Counted from the first letter of the stretch, positions 34,584-45,600 are shown. The stretch: DNA of 64,000 nt from Maribacter sp. (GCA_024643345.1 JAHENB010000002.1:1-64000); one strand, 5' to 3'. Numbers and translations are program-made. Notes: generated by a model from the letters alone, not told the origin.

Positions 34584-36113
34584 ATGATTAAAAGTATCGA
34601 AAACATTGAATTGCAATATTTGACCATCAAAGACTATGAGGCTTTAAAGGATGCCATGGTCGAGGCTTATGCCACCATGCCGGAGGCCTACTGGAGGGAA
34701 GCACAAATCCGATCGTTGATCGAAAAATTTCCGGAAGGCCAAGTGGTCATCAAGATCAACAATCAAATTGCGGGTTGTGCCCTATCGATCATTGTCGATT
34801 ATGATGAATTCAAGGATTCGCATACCTATAAAGAACTTACCGGTGATTATACCTTTGATACCCATACCATGGAAGGCGATGTGCTCTATGGCATCGATAT
34901 TTTCATAAAACCGGAGTACCGTGGCCTGCGATTGGGCCGCAGGCTCTACGATTATAGAAAGGAATTGTGCGAACGCCTAAATTTAAGGGGCATCGCCTTT
35001 GGGGGAAGAATTCCCAATTATTATAAATATGCCAAAGAACTTTCTCCAAAAGAGTATATCGACAAGGTAAAGCGAAAGGAAATTCATGACCCCGTATTGA
35101 ATTTTCAGATTTCGAACGATTTCCACCCGGCCAAAATTTTAAAGGGCTATCTCGAAGGCGATAAGGCCTCCAATGAATTTGCGGTCTTGTTGGAATGGGA
35201 CAATATTTATTATGAAAAGAAGTCGAAAAGAGCGTCCGCCAAAAAGAAAATCATACGCCTGGGATTGATCCAATGGCAAATGCGCTTGTATAAAGATCTG
35301 GAAGAACTGATGCAACAGGCCGAGTACTTCATTGATGCCGTATCGGGCTATCGTTCTGACTTTGCCCTGTTCCCCGAATTTTTCAATGCCCCATTAATGG
35401 CCGAAAACAACCATCTGCCCGAATCGGAAGCCATAAGGGAACTTGCGAAACATACTGCCAGTATTGTCCAAAAATTTTCAGAACTCGCGATTTCATACAA
35501 TATCAACGTGATTACGGGAAGTATGCCCGAAATAAAAAACGATCTGCTCTACAATGTGGGCTATCTGTGCAAAAGGGATGGGACCATTGAAAGATATGAG
35601 AAGCTGCACGTAACGCCAGATGAGGCCAAAGTATGGGGCATGCAGGGAGGTAGCCAATTGAGAACCTTCGATACGGATTGTGGTAAAATTGGGATTTTGA
35701 TCTGTTACGATTCCGAATTTCCCGAATTGAGTCGATTGTTGGCCGATGAAGGCATGGACATCCTCTTCATACCCTTTTTGACCGATACGCAGAACGGTTA
35801 CTCCAGAGTACGTTATTGCGCCCAAGCCAGGGCAATTGAAAACGAATGTTACGTGGCCATTGCGGGTAGTGTGGGCAATTTGCCCAAAGTGCATAATATG
35901 GATATTCAATTTGCCCAGGCCATGGTATTTACCCCCTGTGATTTTTCTTTTCCTGCCAATGGGGTCAAAGCTGAGGCGACCACCAATACCGAAATGATAT
36001 TGATCGCTGATGTGGACATTGATTTATTGCGGGAACTCAATCAGTTTGGGAGCGTTCGAAACCTTAGGGATCGGAGAAAGGACATCTTTGAGCTGAAGAA
36101 GCGCGACAATTAA
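34584..36113 (+). CDS. GNAT acetyltransferase fused to nitrilase-superfamily amidohydrolase
   Basis: A 509-residue bifunctional protein. Residues 1-210 are a GNAT domain with the acetyl-CoA loop RGLRLGRRLYD near 113-123. From about 222 to the end there is a carbon-nitrogen hydrolase with the complete Glu-Lys-Cys triad: Glu265 (FPEFF), Lys340 (YEKLH) and Cys374 (ILICYDSEFPE). The two chemistries suggest that an amine is acylated and an amide hydrolysed in one pathway; such fusions are known in several bacterial phyla without a firm substrate. No signal peptide. It follows the dikinase-like gene by 92 bases and precedes a serine hydrolase. Confidence 0.92.
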   Translation: MIKSIENIELQYLTIKDYEALKDAMVEAYATMPEAYWREAQIRSLIEKFPEGQVVIKINNQIAGCALSIIVDYDEFKDSHTYKELTGDYTFDTHTMEGDVLYGIDIFIKPEYRGLRLGRRLYDYRKELCERLNLRGIAFGGRIPNYYKYAKELSPKEYIDKVKRKEIHDPVLNFQISNDFHPAKILKGYLEGDKASNEFAVLLEWDNIYYEKKSKRASAKKKIIRLGLIQWQMRLYKDLEELMQQAEYFIDAVSGYRSDFALFPEFFNAPLMAENNHLPESEAIRELAKHTASIVQKFSELAISYNINVITGSMPEIKNDLLYNVGYLCKRDGTIERYEKLHVTPDEAKVWGMQGGSQLRTFDTDCGKIGILICYDSEFPELSRLLADEGMDILFIPFLTDTQNGYSRVRYCAQARAIENECYVAIAGSVGNLPKVHNMDIQFAQAMVFTPCDFSFPANGVKAEATTNTEMILIADVDIDLLRELNQFGSVRNLRDRRKDIFELKKRDN

Positions 36114-36174
36114 GGAGCGGTTTGCGATACATGGCCATTTGGTTCAAGACCATAAATAATATTTTCCAAAATCG

Positions 36175-37431
36175 ATGAGAAAAGTCCTTAGCTATATATT
36201 ACTCCTTACAATTTGCTCTGCTTTTGTGGCCAGTGAAGAGTATCCGATTGATGGGTACGGGCATACCGGCATAAAGCGATTGTTGCGTTTAGAGCGGATC
36301 CAAAGTGGGGAAATCAAGAACGCCACGGCCTTACCCCCTGGGGCAATGAAGACCTATGATGAAATAAAGCTCAACCTGATCACGAGAACCGACAGTGCCG
36401 GTGCGCTCATGCAGATCGACCCCAATTTTCAAAAAGAGATCAATGGACTTTTCCGTGGACTTGATAAAAGTTATTCACTTACCGTTTTAGACATTTCCGA
36501 CGTCAACAACATCCGATATGCCGAACGCAACGAATCGGCCGGATACCAGCCGGGCAGTGTGGGTAAATTGGCGGTACTGACGGGTCTTTTTACACAATTG
36601 GCCAAAATATATCCCGACTCTTGGGAAAGCCGGACCGAATTATTGAGGAACCGTTCGGTGAAGGCTGGGGTTTGGGGGCTTACCGATGAACATACGGTCC
36701 CCATCTTCAACATTGAAAATAACACCTTGGTAAAACGCCAGGTCATTGCCAGCGATGTCTTTACCTTATATGAATGGACGGATCACATGCTTTCCGTGAG
36801 CAACAATGGGGCCGCGAGTATCGTTTGGCGTGAGGTACTTTTGATGGCAGCCTTTGGAAAAGACTATCCATCGCTCACCGAAGAACAGGCGCTCGAATAT
36901 TTTAAAACGACCCCTAAAAAGGAATTGACCGATTTGGCCAACGATGTGGTAAACCTTCCTCTGAGAGAATTGGGCATTACCCCCGAGGAATGGCGTTTGG
37001 GCAGTTTTTTTACCAGAGGGGCCAATACCTATGTGGGCGATAAAGGGGGCAGCATTGGCACCCCATCGGGCCTGATGAAGTTCTTGATACAATTGGAACA
37101 GGGAAAAGTGGTCGACACCGATAGTAGTCTGGAGATGAAACGCCTCATGTACATGACCGATCGTAGGATCAGATATGCACAGGCTCCGGCCTTAAAAGAC
37201 GCGGCGGTATATTTCAAATCGGGGAGTCTGTACCAATGCGACCGGAGCAAAGGTGAAACTTGCGGGAAATATATGGGCAACGTGACCAATTATATGAATT
37301 CGGTCATTATCGTGGAACATCCCGACAACTGTACCTATCTGGTTGTTCTAATGACCAACGTGTTGCGGAAGAATTCGGCCAGCGATCATATGTATCTGGC
37401 AAGTAGGATCGATAATTTGATCAGGAAGTAA
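36175..37431 (+). CDS. Exported serine hydrolase, class A beta-lactamase/PBP fold
   Basis: A 418-residue protein with a Sec signal (MRKVLSYILLLTICSAFVAS). The penicilloyl-serine fold is shown by its three motifs: Ser128-Val-Gly-Lys131, a Ser-Asn-Asn (SNNGAAS), and Lys-Ser-Gly (FKSGSLY). The middle is longer than in true class A beta-lactamases, and the C-terminal third holds several cysteines (CDRSKGETCGKY). It is likely a periplasmic peptidase, esterase or wall enzyme rather than a resistance gene. The stop lies only three bases from the end of the convergent transporter-HEAT gene. Confidence 0.85.
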   Translation: MRKVLSYILLLTICSAFVASEEYPIDGYGHTGIKRLLRLERIQSGEIKNATALPPGAMKTYDEIKLNLITRTDSAGALMQIDPNFQKEINGLFRGLDKSYSLTVLDISDVNNIRYAERNESAGYQPGSVGKLAVLTGLFTQLAKIYPDSWESRTELLRNRSVKAGVWGLTDEHTVPIFNIENNTLVKRQVIASDVFTLYEWTDHMLSVSNNGAASIVWREVLLMAAFGKDYPSLTEEQALEYFKTTPKKELTDLANDVVNLPLRELGITPEEWRLGSFFTRGANTYVGDKGGSIGTPSGLMKFLIQLEQGKVVDTDSSLEMKRLMYMTDRRIRYAQAPALKDAAVYFKSGSLYQCDRSKGETCGKYMGNVTNYMNSVIIVEHPDNCTYLVVLMTNVLRKNSASDHMYLASRIDNLIRK

Positions 37432-37434
37432 AGT

Positions 37435-40266
37435 TCATTTCTGAAGCTGGGGCAATATTTCCATGGATCTAATCTGAATTTTTCGGTTTAGATCTTGATG
37501 GGCCTTTTCAAGTATGGGGACAAATTTTTTGTCTTTTGTTTGTTCGATAAGGTAGAGTACCGCCAGTTTTAGCTTGGTATCCTTCCGATCGAGCAGGGCA
37601 CTGAAACATTCTTCTTCACTGTACACTTTTAGGTTGAGCTTTTTTATTTTTTCTTCCGAGAACATATCCAATAAAATAGATTCTGCAACGGGGATAAGCT
37701 CTTTTTTTAATTGATTATTCAGAATATTGTCAAGAAATTCGATGGCATGGATACGTTGTTCTTCTTTGCCATAGAGAATCGAATTAAGAATGGGATCAAT
37801 ATCATTTGGCGGATACTTAATGCCCAAAAATTTAAAGATTCGTTGTAACTGTCTGTCCAGTCGCTGTTCCAATAAATGAATCAAGCCACGCCTGGCTTCC
37901 CCCACTTCGGTTGTTTCGGGATCTTGTGTGTTTTTTTTATATTGGATCACGATTTGTGAATGGATCACTGAAAGTGTATTTTGATATAATTGACATTCAT
38001 CCAACACCTTGTCGATTACAAATCTATCCTTGATCTTTAAATGGGTATACTTCCATTTTAGCCTTTTGATCGCATCGATGGCCTCCATTTTAACCAAGTG
38101 CTCGGTACCATCGGTTAAATTGACCAATGCATTGATTGCTTTTTGGGAAGCAAATTTTTCGATTACCAAAATAGAAAATGCCGCATCTTCTATATCAATG
38201 GTTTCAGATTTTATCTTTTCCGACAAAATTTTGAGAATGGGCTCTCCATAATTAAAAAGAGCATCAATGGCGGTTTGCCTTGATTCTTTTTTCGATAATT
38301 CTGCAATAATTAAATCGATGAATTGGGAATCCAAAGAATTGGAAGCGCTGAGTAAAGCAGCATTCAATAATTCTGGATCTTCGGAACTAAGATATTGTTT
38401 GATCACAAAATAAAATCCCTCCACCTTGGCATTTCCAACCGCTTCAATTATGGCCCTTGCTTTATTCCTCTTGTCTTCCTTTGAAGTCAAATTACCTAAT
38501 TGTTGCAGCGCAAATTCAATTTTGTTTTCAAGGTTAAAACGATGCTGCAATTTTTTGTTGTTCCTCAATTCCAAGGAGAGGCCTATGAGCGCTGCATTTG
38601 CAATTGTATTGTCTTCGCTGTTGAGATATTTATTGAACAGATCAACCGTATCGTTTTTATGATTTTTAAGGATATACCTGTAGGCAGCGGTTGTCACTTC
38701 CTGATCTTTATCAAAAATCATCATTTCGATTTGTTCACAAAGATTATGGGTCTTTAAAAAGTATAAATTTTCAATTGCCAAGGCCCTTACTTTTGCAGAT
38801 TGATGGGTTAACAATCGCTTAATTGGATGGAAAAAGCGTTCATCATTTACCGTCAAAGTCTGTTGGAGCATATGAAGTATTTGCCCTTCCTCCCCATTTT
38901 CAAATACTCCTTTAACAGTATCGATGATGGAGGTTACCGGTATCTGTTTGCGAACTGTTTTTTCTTTTTTGGCATCATGGTATTCCAATAAATTTTTGAA
39001 GGCCACTATATATTCTTGTCTCAGATGATAAATAAAATAAAGCCAAACCGAAATTAAGGCTATAATGATCAAGCTGATGTAAGTTGAAGAAATGTCGAGT
39101 CCATTTATAAAAAATATCAGAATAAGGCCCGCTAGACCCGTTGCGATACTATCTATCACGACATCGGTAAAGGTTTTGGTTTTCTTTTTTGTTTCAATGG
39201 GAATGGGGATCGAAAGTAATTCGGTAGCTGCTTTATTGACGGACTGTTTTAAACTTCCATCGACCAATTTTATGAATACAATTACCCAGAGTTGGGGTAG
39301 AAACAGCAATAGAAAGGAACCAAAAAGTATTCCGGAAGGCAGCCATAGCAATGATTTGCCGACACCGAATGTTCCAACTATCTTTTTGGTTAGAAATAAT
39401 TGAATCAATAAAGAAATTACGCTCAGCGTTGAAAACCAGAAACCAAAGAAAGATGCCAGCTCCTCAGGGTCTTCAATGATTCGGGAGGCATAATCACTAT
39501 ATTGATAATCAACCAGTTTGGCCACAAGAACACTTATTCCAATCACGATCGCAATCAGGGAGAGCAATTTGGACTGTTTGATCAATTTGAAAGAAGAATC
39601 TCCCTTTGCGTCCGAGCGTAGTGAAACTTGAAAAGTATTCAGTTTTAATACCTCATTTTTCCAAATATACCGTGTCAGGGGTAAACAGCCAGTCAATAAA
39701 AATGCAGCGACAAATAATAGATTTTCGGCTTGAAGGGCACTTGAAAGGAGCGAGGTCAAATAACCTCCAAAAATACCTCCTGCTATGGCACCGGCACCAA
39801 TAAAACCAAATACACGCTTGGCTTCCCTGACATTGTAGACCAAGTTGGCCAAAATCCAAAATTGAGAAGCGGTCAAGAGTCCAAAGATAGCGACCCAAAT
39901 ATAGGGGATGTATAGGAGCAAACCCTTTGCAATGCCCAGGTTAAAGGCAATCCCAAAAACCACCAATGAAATAATGGAACCTAAAAGCGTGTTTTCAATA
40001 ATCTTATTTAAACTATATTTTTCCAAAGCCTTATTGTAAAAATAAGATCCTATTATGGCCATTGCAGCGGTTAACACATATCCTACAGGTAAGGCATCCG
40101 ATGATAATTCGTATAGAAATAATGAGTTAATGGTAGGTTTTACAATGAGCAGGGTGGTGATCAGCAAAAAAATATTGAGTTGCAGGAAGAGCGTTTTTTT
40201 TAATTCTTCTTCCTTCAAATCAAAAACCTTTAGGATATATTTTTTAAGCGTTAGGTTTATTGGCAT
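37435..40266 (-). CDS. ADP/ATP-carrier-like (NTT/MFS) membrane protein fused to HEAT repeats
   Basis: A 943-residue protein in two halves. Residues 25 to about 430 hold about a dozen hydrophobic helices resembling the NTT/Tlc nucleotide transporters (LLIVKPTINSLFLYEL at the start, GAGAIAGGIFGGYLTSLL mid-way). From about 450 onward is a cytoplasmic helical-repeat region of HEAT/Armadillo type, with recurrent units such as SAKVRALAIENLYFLK, DAAFSILVIEKFAS and KIQIRSMEILPQL. Free-living bacteria do not import host ATP, so the transport role is uncertain; the repeats could bind a regulator. The gene is flanked by two serine-hydrolase genes. Confidence 0.82.
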   Translation of the reverse strand: MPINLTLKKYILKVFDLKEEELKKTLFLQLNIFLLITTLLIVKPTINSLFLYELSSDALPVGYVLTAAMAIIGSYFYNKALEKYSLNKIIENTLLGSIISLVVFGIAFNLGIAKGLLLYIPYIWVAIFGLLTASQFWILANLVYNVREAKRVFGFIGAGAIAGGIFGGYLTSLLSSALQAENLLFVAAFLLTGCLPLTRYIWKNEVLKLNTFQVSLRSDAKGDSSFKLIKQSKLLSLIAIVIGISVLVAKLVDYQYSDYASRIIEDPEELASFFGFWFSTLSVISLLIQLFLTKKIVGTFGVGKSLLWLPSGILFGSFLLLFLPQLWVIVFIKLVDGSLKQSVNKAATELLSIPIPIETKKKTKTFTDVVIDSIATGLAGLILIFFINGLDISSTYISLIIIALISVWLYFIYHLRQEYIVAFKNLLEYHDAKKEKTVRKQIPVTSIIDTVKGVFENGEEGQILHMLQQTLTVNDERFFHPIKRLLTHQSAKVRALAIENLYFLKTHNLCEQIEMMIFDKDQEVTTAAYRYILKNHKNDTVDLFNKYLNSEDNTIANAALIGLSLELRNNKKLQHRFNLENKIEFALQQLGNLTSKEDKRNKARAIIEAVGNAKVEGFYFVIKQYLSSEDPELLNAALLSASNSLDSQFIDLIIAELSKKESRQTAIDALFNYGEPILKILSEKIKSETIDIEDAAFSILVIEKFASQKAINALVNLTDGTEHLVKMEAIDAIKRLKWKYTHLKIKDRFVIDKVLDECQLYQNTLSVIHSQIVIQYKKNTQDPETTEVGEARRGLIHLLEQRLDRQLQRIFKFLGIKYPPNDIDPILNSILYGKEEQRIHAIEFLDNILNNQLKKELIPVAESILLDMFSEEKIKKLNLKVYSEEECFSALLDRKDTKLKLAVLYLIEQTKDKKFVPILEKAHQDLNRKIQIRSMEILPQLQK

Positions 40267-40493
40267 TCTGAGTAGATTATCTATTCGCCCTATATTAAGA
40301 GCGCTACAAATATGGAATTACGTTTAGAATTAGGACGCCAAGTTAAGGCAGAATCTTTATATAAGATTTCATAATCAGCTATCAATTTCAATTTGATGGG
40401 AGAATAAGTGAATACAATAAGGAGATTCAATAAATCTCCTTATAATGCAGATAAAATTTAGATGATTTTTCCTTTTCCGGTTCAATAGGTATG

Positions 40494-41411
40494 CTAGTTG
40501 AAACTCAATAAGGGATATTTTTGTAAAACTTTTTCAACCGGTTTGATTAAATCCCTAATGATCTGTTCGCCTTTGGCATCGTCGATGAGTGCAACAACGA
40601 TATAACGTCTGCCAGGTTCTTTCCCCCAAACCAGAATCGAATCGGAATGGAAGGTCCTCCAGGAACCAGATTTTCTGAACAATCGGGCATTGGGCGCGAT
40701 CTGATCCAAAGTGTTCACAAATTTGTGGTGCAGCTCGGGGTTCTCCATAATCGCCAACATTTCTTTCGAGCGATTTTCATTGACCAATCTGCCATTGGCC
40801 AACAAATAATAATAGCGGCACACCTGGTTCACCGTCGCGGCATGGCTCAGGTTTTTCAAGGGTTCTCTATTGGTGTCACCACCAGAACCGTAACGTTTGC
40901 CTACCCATAGGCCACCCCCTTTATGCTCATCGTAAAATTCATATTTCTTGTCGGTCATGACCGCTTCTATTTTATCGTAACCTACCCTATCGATCATGCG
41001 GGTCGAGGCTTGGTTGTCGGACTTGCTGATCATGAGGCGCATGTCTGCTTTGACATCCGTGGTTTCCACAAGTTCCCCCTTTTCAATGGCATCCATCGCA
41101 GCCAATAAAATAGCGATTTTGGGTAGGCTTGCGGCATACATCATATCGTTCCCGTTCACATTGGCGAACCGAACGTTCAGAGGATCGCTCAAGTCCACGA
41201 TTCCCACGGCCATTTTCTTCTGTGCAATCAATTTTTTCCATTGGGGATGCTGGTTCAATTCCTTCTCGAATTTCAGTTGCAGGTTTTGGTCTGCCAAGGA
41301 TCGCAATGGCCTAATTTGGGAATCCGAGATTTCAATAGGCAGTTTATCTTGGCCCATAACTTGGGATGCAATTAAGAATAACAGCGAAATGGTCGTAAAG
41401 ATATTTTTCAT
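40494..41411 (-). CDS. Exported serine hydrolase, class A beta-lactamase-like
   Basis: A 305-residue exported protein with a Sec signal (MKNIFTTISLLFLIASQVMG). It is close to class A beta-lactamases in layout: Ser95-Leu-Pro-Lys98, Ser131-Asp-Asn133 and Lys-Ser-Gly (FRKSGSW). The region between motifs lacks an obvious omega-loop Glu-x-x-Leu-Asn in the usual place, so activity on beta-lactams is not assured; many flavobacteria carry such proteins as peptidases. It lies upstream of the transporter-HEAT gene on the same strand with a 227-base gap, and ftsE lies behind it. Confidence 0.85.
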   Translation of the reverse strand: MKNIFTTISLLFLIASQVMGQDKLPIEISDSQIRPLRSLADQNLQLKFEKELNQHPQWKKLIAQKKMAVGIVDLSDPLNVRFANVNGNDMMYAASLPKIAILLAAMDAIEKGELVETTDVKADMRLMISKSDNQASTRMIDRVGYDKIEAVMTDKKYEFYDEHKGGGLWVGKRYGSGGDTNREPLKNLSHAATVNQVCRYYYLLANGRLVNENRSKEMLAIMENPELHHKFVNTLDQIAPNARLFRKSGSWRTFHSDSILVWGKEPGRRYIVVALIDDAKGEQIIRDLIKPVEKVLQKYPLLSFN

Positions 41412-41662
41412 GGTTGTGCGCGCCTATATCATCTAATAACTGTAATATGGGTAAAATTATTATATAAAAGGATTCCTGCGCTGTTAATTTTTTCTTGGCT
41501 AAATTATTGGATAAAGCCAATAAAAATCAAGGATCTGCTATAAACGATGAGCCGAAGATGTTAAAATTGCATCAAAAGGTTCAAGTGAAGCTCAATTTTC
41601 ATGACGGCCAGGGGTTAAATGGCATCGTTTAAACCATGCTTTCCCATCTTTTGGCACCTCGT

Positions 41663-42346
41663 TTAAACGGCCCTTTGTACCACCTCAAAAACCTTGCCGC
41701 CGTCACATTTAAGAGTTTTGGACGGGAACTTGAGGATCAGGGCATAGTCGTGGGTTGCCATCAAAATGGTGCGCCCGGATTTGTTGATGTCTTGAAGTAC
41801 CTTCATGACCTCTACACTGGTCTGGGGATCTAGGTTCCCGGTCGGTTCATCGGCAAGAATGAGTTCCGGGTCATTGAGCAATGCCCTTGCAATAGCGATC
41901 CGCTGTTGTTCCCCTCCTGATAGTTCATGGGGAAACTTGAAGCCTTTGGTCTTCATGCCCACCTTATCGAGTACATTCTCGATCCTGGCATTCATCTTTG
42001 CGGGATCGCTCCAACCGGTAGCGCGCAAGACGAAAAGCAGGTTGTTGTTGACGTTCCGATCGGGAAGCAACTTAAAATCCTGAAATACGATACCGAGCTT
42101 TCTTCTGAGGAAGGGAATCTCTTTTTCTTCCAATTTTTTAAGATCGAAATCTACAATGTTTCCATCCCCTTGCCTTAAGGGGATGTCGCCATATAAAGTT
42201 TTCATAAAACTGCTTTTCCCACTTCCCGTTTTACCGATCAGGTATACGAATTCCCCCTTTTTGATTTCAACGCTGACCCCTTTGAGTATCAGGCTTTCCT
42301 TTTGAAAAATGGCCGCATCTTTAAAGGCCAATATGGTTTCTGACAT
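41663..42346 (-). CDS. ftsE: Cell division ATPase FtsE
   Basis: A 227-residue ABC ATPase with GKTGSGKSS (Walker A), FQDFKLLPDRNV (Q-loop), LSGGEQQRIAIARA, LILADEPTGNLDP and the ATHDYAL switch. The Q-loop text FQDFKLLPDR is diagnostic of FtsE rather than LolD. The frame extends to 42385, but the ATG at 42346 (MSETILAFKDA) matches family length. FtsE with FtsX controls septal wall hydrolases. No ftsX lies next to it, which is common in Bacteroidota. It is divergent from the TPR gene. Confidence 0.92.
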   Translation of the reverse strand: MSETILAFKDAAIFQKESLILKGVSVEIKKGEFVYLIGKTGSGKSSFMKTLYGDIPLRQGDGNIVDFDLKKLEEKEIPFLRRKLGIVFQDFKLLPDRNVNNNLLFVLRATGWSDPAKMNARIENVLDKVGMKTKGFKFPHELSGGEQQRIAIARALLNDPELILADEPTGNLDPQTSVEVMKVLQDINKSGRTILMATHDYALILKFPSKTLKCDGGKVFEVVQRAV

Positions 42347-42604
42347 AATTAAAAAGGTATTCGGTTTTCGATTTCGGTTGTGCATACCTCCACCGGATTT
42401 TCCGACTGCAAATCCATAAAAACACCCCTTGGGACGATTTCCGTTTTGCTCAGATACACGCTAATTTTTGTTGATATAAAAGTAATAAGTTACAATGGAT
42501 AACAGATGGCCCTTGGCCGAATTCTTTTTCCTTTGTATTTCGCTGCCATATACTTTGGTGAAGATTTCAACGTTATTAGCAATGATAACAGGTTAGAGAA
42601 CGCT

Positions 42605-45600
42605 ATGTTAAACAAATTGACTGCATTTTTCCCCATATTTCTGGGGATGGTTTTTATCGGATTGGCCCAGGAAACCAGAATTTATACCCACGACGACAAA
42701 GATTATCAGGATGCCTTGGCGCTGTACAACAACGAACAGTACCAAGCCGCACAATCCATTTTTGGCCGTGTCAAGAACAAAACCGATAATTTGGAGATCA
42801 GGGCCAATAGTGCCTATTATGAGGCGAACGCTGCCGTGCGCTTGAACCAATTGGGCGCCGACCGATTGATGGAAGACTTTGTGGAAAAATATCCCACATC
42901 CACCAAACGCAATTCTGCCTTCGCCGACGTTGCGGAGTATTATTTTGAAACGGGAAAATATCCTTATGCCCTGAAATGGTATAACAAAGTAGATCAGAAT
43001 GCCCTCTCCCGCAAGGAAATGGATAAGTTCAACTTCAACTATGGTTACTCCCTTTTTTCCTCCGGGAAGCAAAAAGAAGCCGAGCGCTATCTCGAAAAGA
43101 CAAGCGACTCACCAATTTATGGATCACAGGCCAAATACTATTTGGGCTATATCGCTTATCAGCAAGACGACTATGAAGGAGCCAACCAAAGATTCGACCA
43201 AATTACCGATCCTGAGCTACTGGAGGAAAAACTAAGTTATTATCAGGCCGATATGAACTTTAAACTCGGCAAATTCGAAGAGGCCATCACCTTGGCCAAA
43301 CAACAAATCCCCAAATCGGATCGGACCGAAAAGTCGGAACTCAATAAAATCATTGGGGAGAGTTATTTTAATCTGCAACAGTATGCCAATGCGATTCCCT
43401 ACCTAGAGGAATACAAGGGGAAAAGGGGTAAATGGAGCAATACCGATTATTACCTCTTGGGGTACTGTTATTACAAACAGGGCGATTTTGCCAATGCCAT
43501 ACAACAGTTCAACAAAATCATCGGCGGCACCAATAGCGTGGCACAAAATGCCTACTATCATTTGGCGGAGTGCTATCTGAAATTGGATAAAAAACAAGAA
43601 GCGCTGAACGCCTTTAGAAATGCATCGCAAATGGATTTTTCTGCAGATATCCAAAAAGACGCCCTGCTCAACTATGCGCGATTGAGCTATGAAATCGGTA
43701 ACGCATACGAGCCGGTGCCCCAAGTAATCACCGACTACCTCGATAGGTATCCCAATGATTCCTACGCCTCCGAAATGCAGGTCCTTTTGGTCGATTCCTA
43801 TATTACCTCCAAAAACTTTCAAGGGGCGATGACCTTGTTGGAAAAGAACCGCAATTTCGCTAGTAAATCGACCTATCAGAAAGTCGCTTTTTATCGAGGG
43901 GTCGAACTTTTCATCGATGGTGACTATGAGGCCGCTGTGGAGACATTTAAAAAATCCCTGGATAACGCCGAAGATCAGCTATTTAAAGCTCGAGCGAGTT
44001 ATTGGAAGGGAGAATCGGAATATTTGCTCAATCGATTCGACCAAGCCCTGACCGATTTCCTTCAATTCAAACAAAATGCTACAGCAAAGATCACGTCAGA
44101 ATCAAAAGAAATAGATTACAATCTGGCCTATACCTATTTCAAGAAAAGGGATTATCCCAATGCCATTTCTTACTTCAATACTTTTGCCGAATCGCGTACA
44201 GGGGATATTCAAAAACTGCACGACGCCTATTTGCGAATGGGCGACAGTTATTTTGTGACCAGTAAGTACTGGCCCGCCATAGAAACGTATAACAAGGCCT
44301 TGGCTTTGACCGGTCCCGAAAAAGACTATGCGGCTTATCAAAAAGCCATGAGCTATGGCTTTGTAGACCGGCGCGACAGTAAAATAGAGGAATTGGAGCG
44401 TTTCGTCTCGGCCTATCCAAAATCTACACTAAAAGACGATGCCTTATATGAATTGGGCAATACCTACATCGCCATCGGCAAGGAACAACAGGGCCTGGAA
44501 ACCTATGATCTCTTGATTTCAGAATTTAAGGGCAGTTCGTTGGTGCCCCAAGCCATGATGCGACAAGGTCTGGTTCATTATAACGGAAATAGAAACGATC
44601 AGGCCTTGGCGAAGTTCAAAAGCGTGGTTCGTGATTTTCCCAATAGTCAGGAAGCCGTTCAGGCCGTGGCCACGGCGAAATTGATCTATGTTGATTTGGG
44701 AAGGGTCGACGAATATGCCGCATGGGTGAAAAACCTTGATTTTGTTGAGGTAAGCGATGTTGAATTGGATAATGCGACCTTCGAATCTGCCGATAAACAA
44801 AATATGGAGGGCAGGAAAGATGCTGCCATTAAAGGGTATGAAAATTATATCAAGCAATTCCCAAATGGCAGCAATGCCCTAAAAGCCAATTTTAATCTGG
44901 CACAACTCTATTTTGGCAAGGGCCAAAATGACAAAGCCCTGCCCTATTATAAATATGTTGCCGACAAGGGGGGGAGTGAATACGCCGAACAGTCACTTAC
45001 CAGGGTCTGTGAGATTTATATCGGACAAAAGGATTACGATTTGGCCATTCCATATTTGGAACAATTGGAAATCCGAGCCGACATAACACAAAATAGGGTA
45101 TTTGCCCAGTCGAATTTGATGAAGGGATATTATCAGAGAAAGAATTATGACCAAACCCTGATCTATGCGTCCAAAGTATTGGCCTCCCCAAGTATTGATG
45201 ACCGAATCAAAAGCGATGCCCACATCATGATAGCACGTTCCGCCATCGCCACCAACGATGAGGCCAAAGCCAAAGCCGCTTACACGGAAGTGCTTAAAAT
45301 TGCCAACGGGGAAACCGCTGCTGAAGCGCTTTATTATGATGCCTATTTTAAGAATAAAGAGGGTAACCACGAATCCTCGAATACCGCTGTCCAAAAATTG
45401 GCCAAAGACTATGCGGTATATAAGGAGTGGGGCGGAAAGGGCCTCATCATTATGGCCAAAAACTTTTATGCCTTGGGCGATGCCTATCAAGCCACCTATA
45501 TTTTGGAGAGTGTCACGGTCAACTTTGGCCAATTCCCTGAAATTGTGGCCGAGGCCAAGGGCGAACTCGCCATTATAAAGGCCAAAGAGGCGAAAAGCAA

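Noticed and set aside
40494-41411. True class A beta-lactamase resistance gene
   Set aside because: The three catalytic motifs are present, but the omega-loop signature is not evident, and flavobacteria carry many non-resistance homologues; I kept a neutral serine-hydrolase call.
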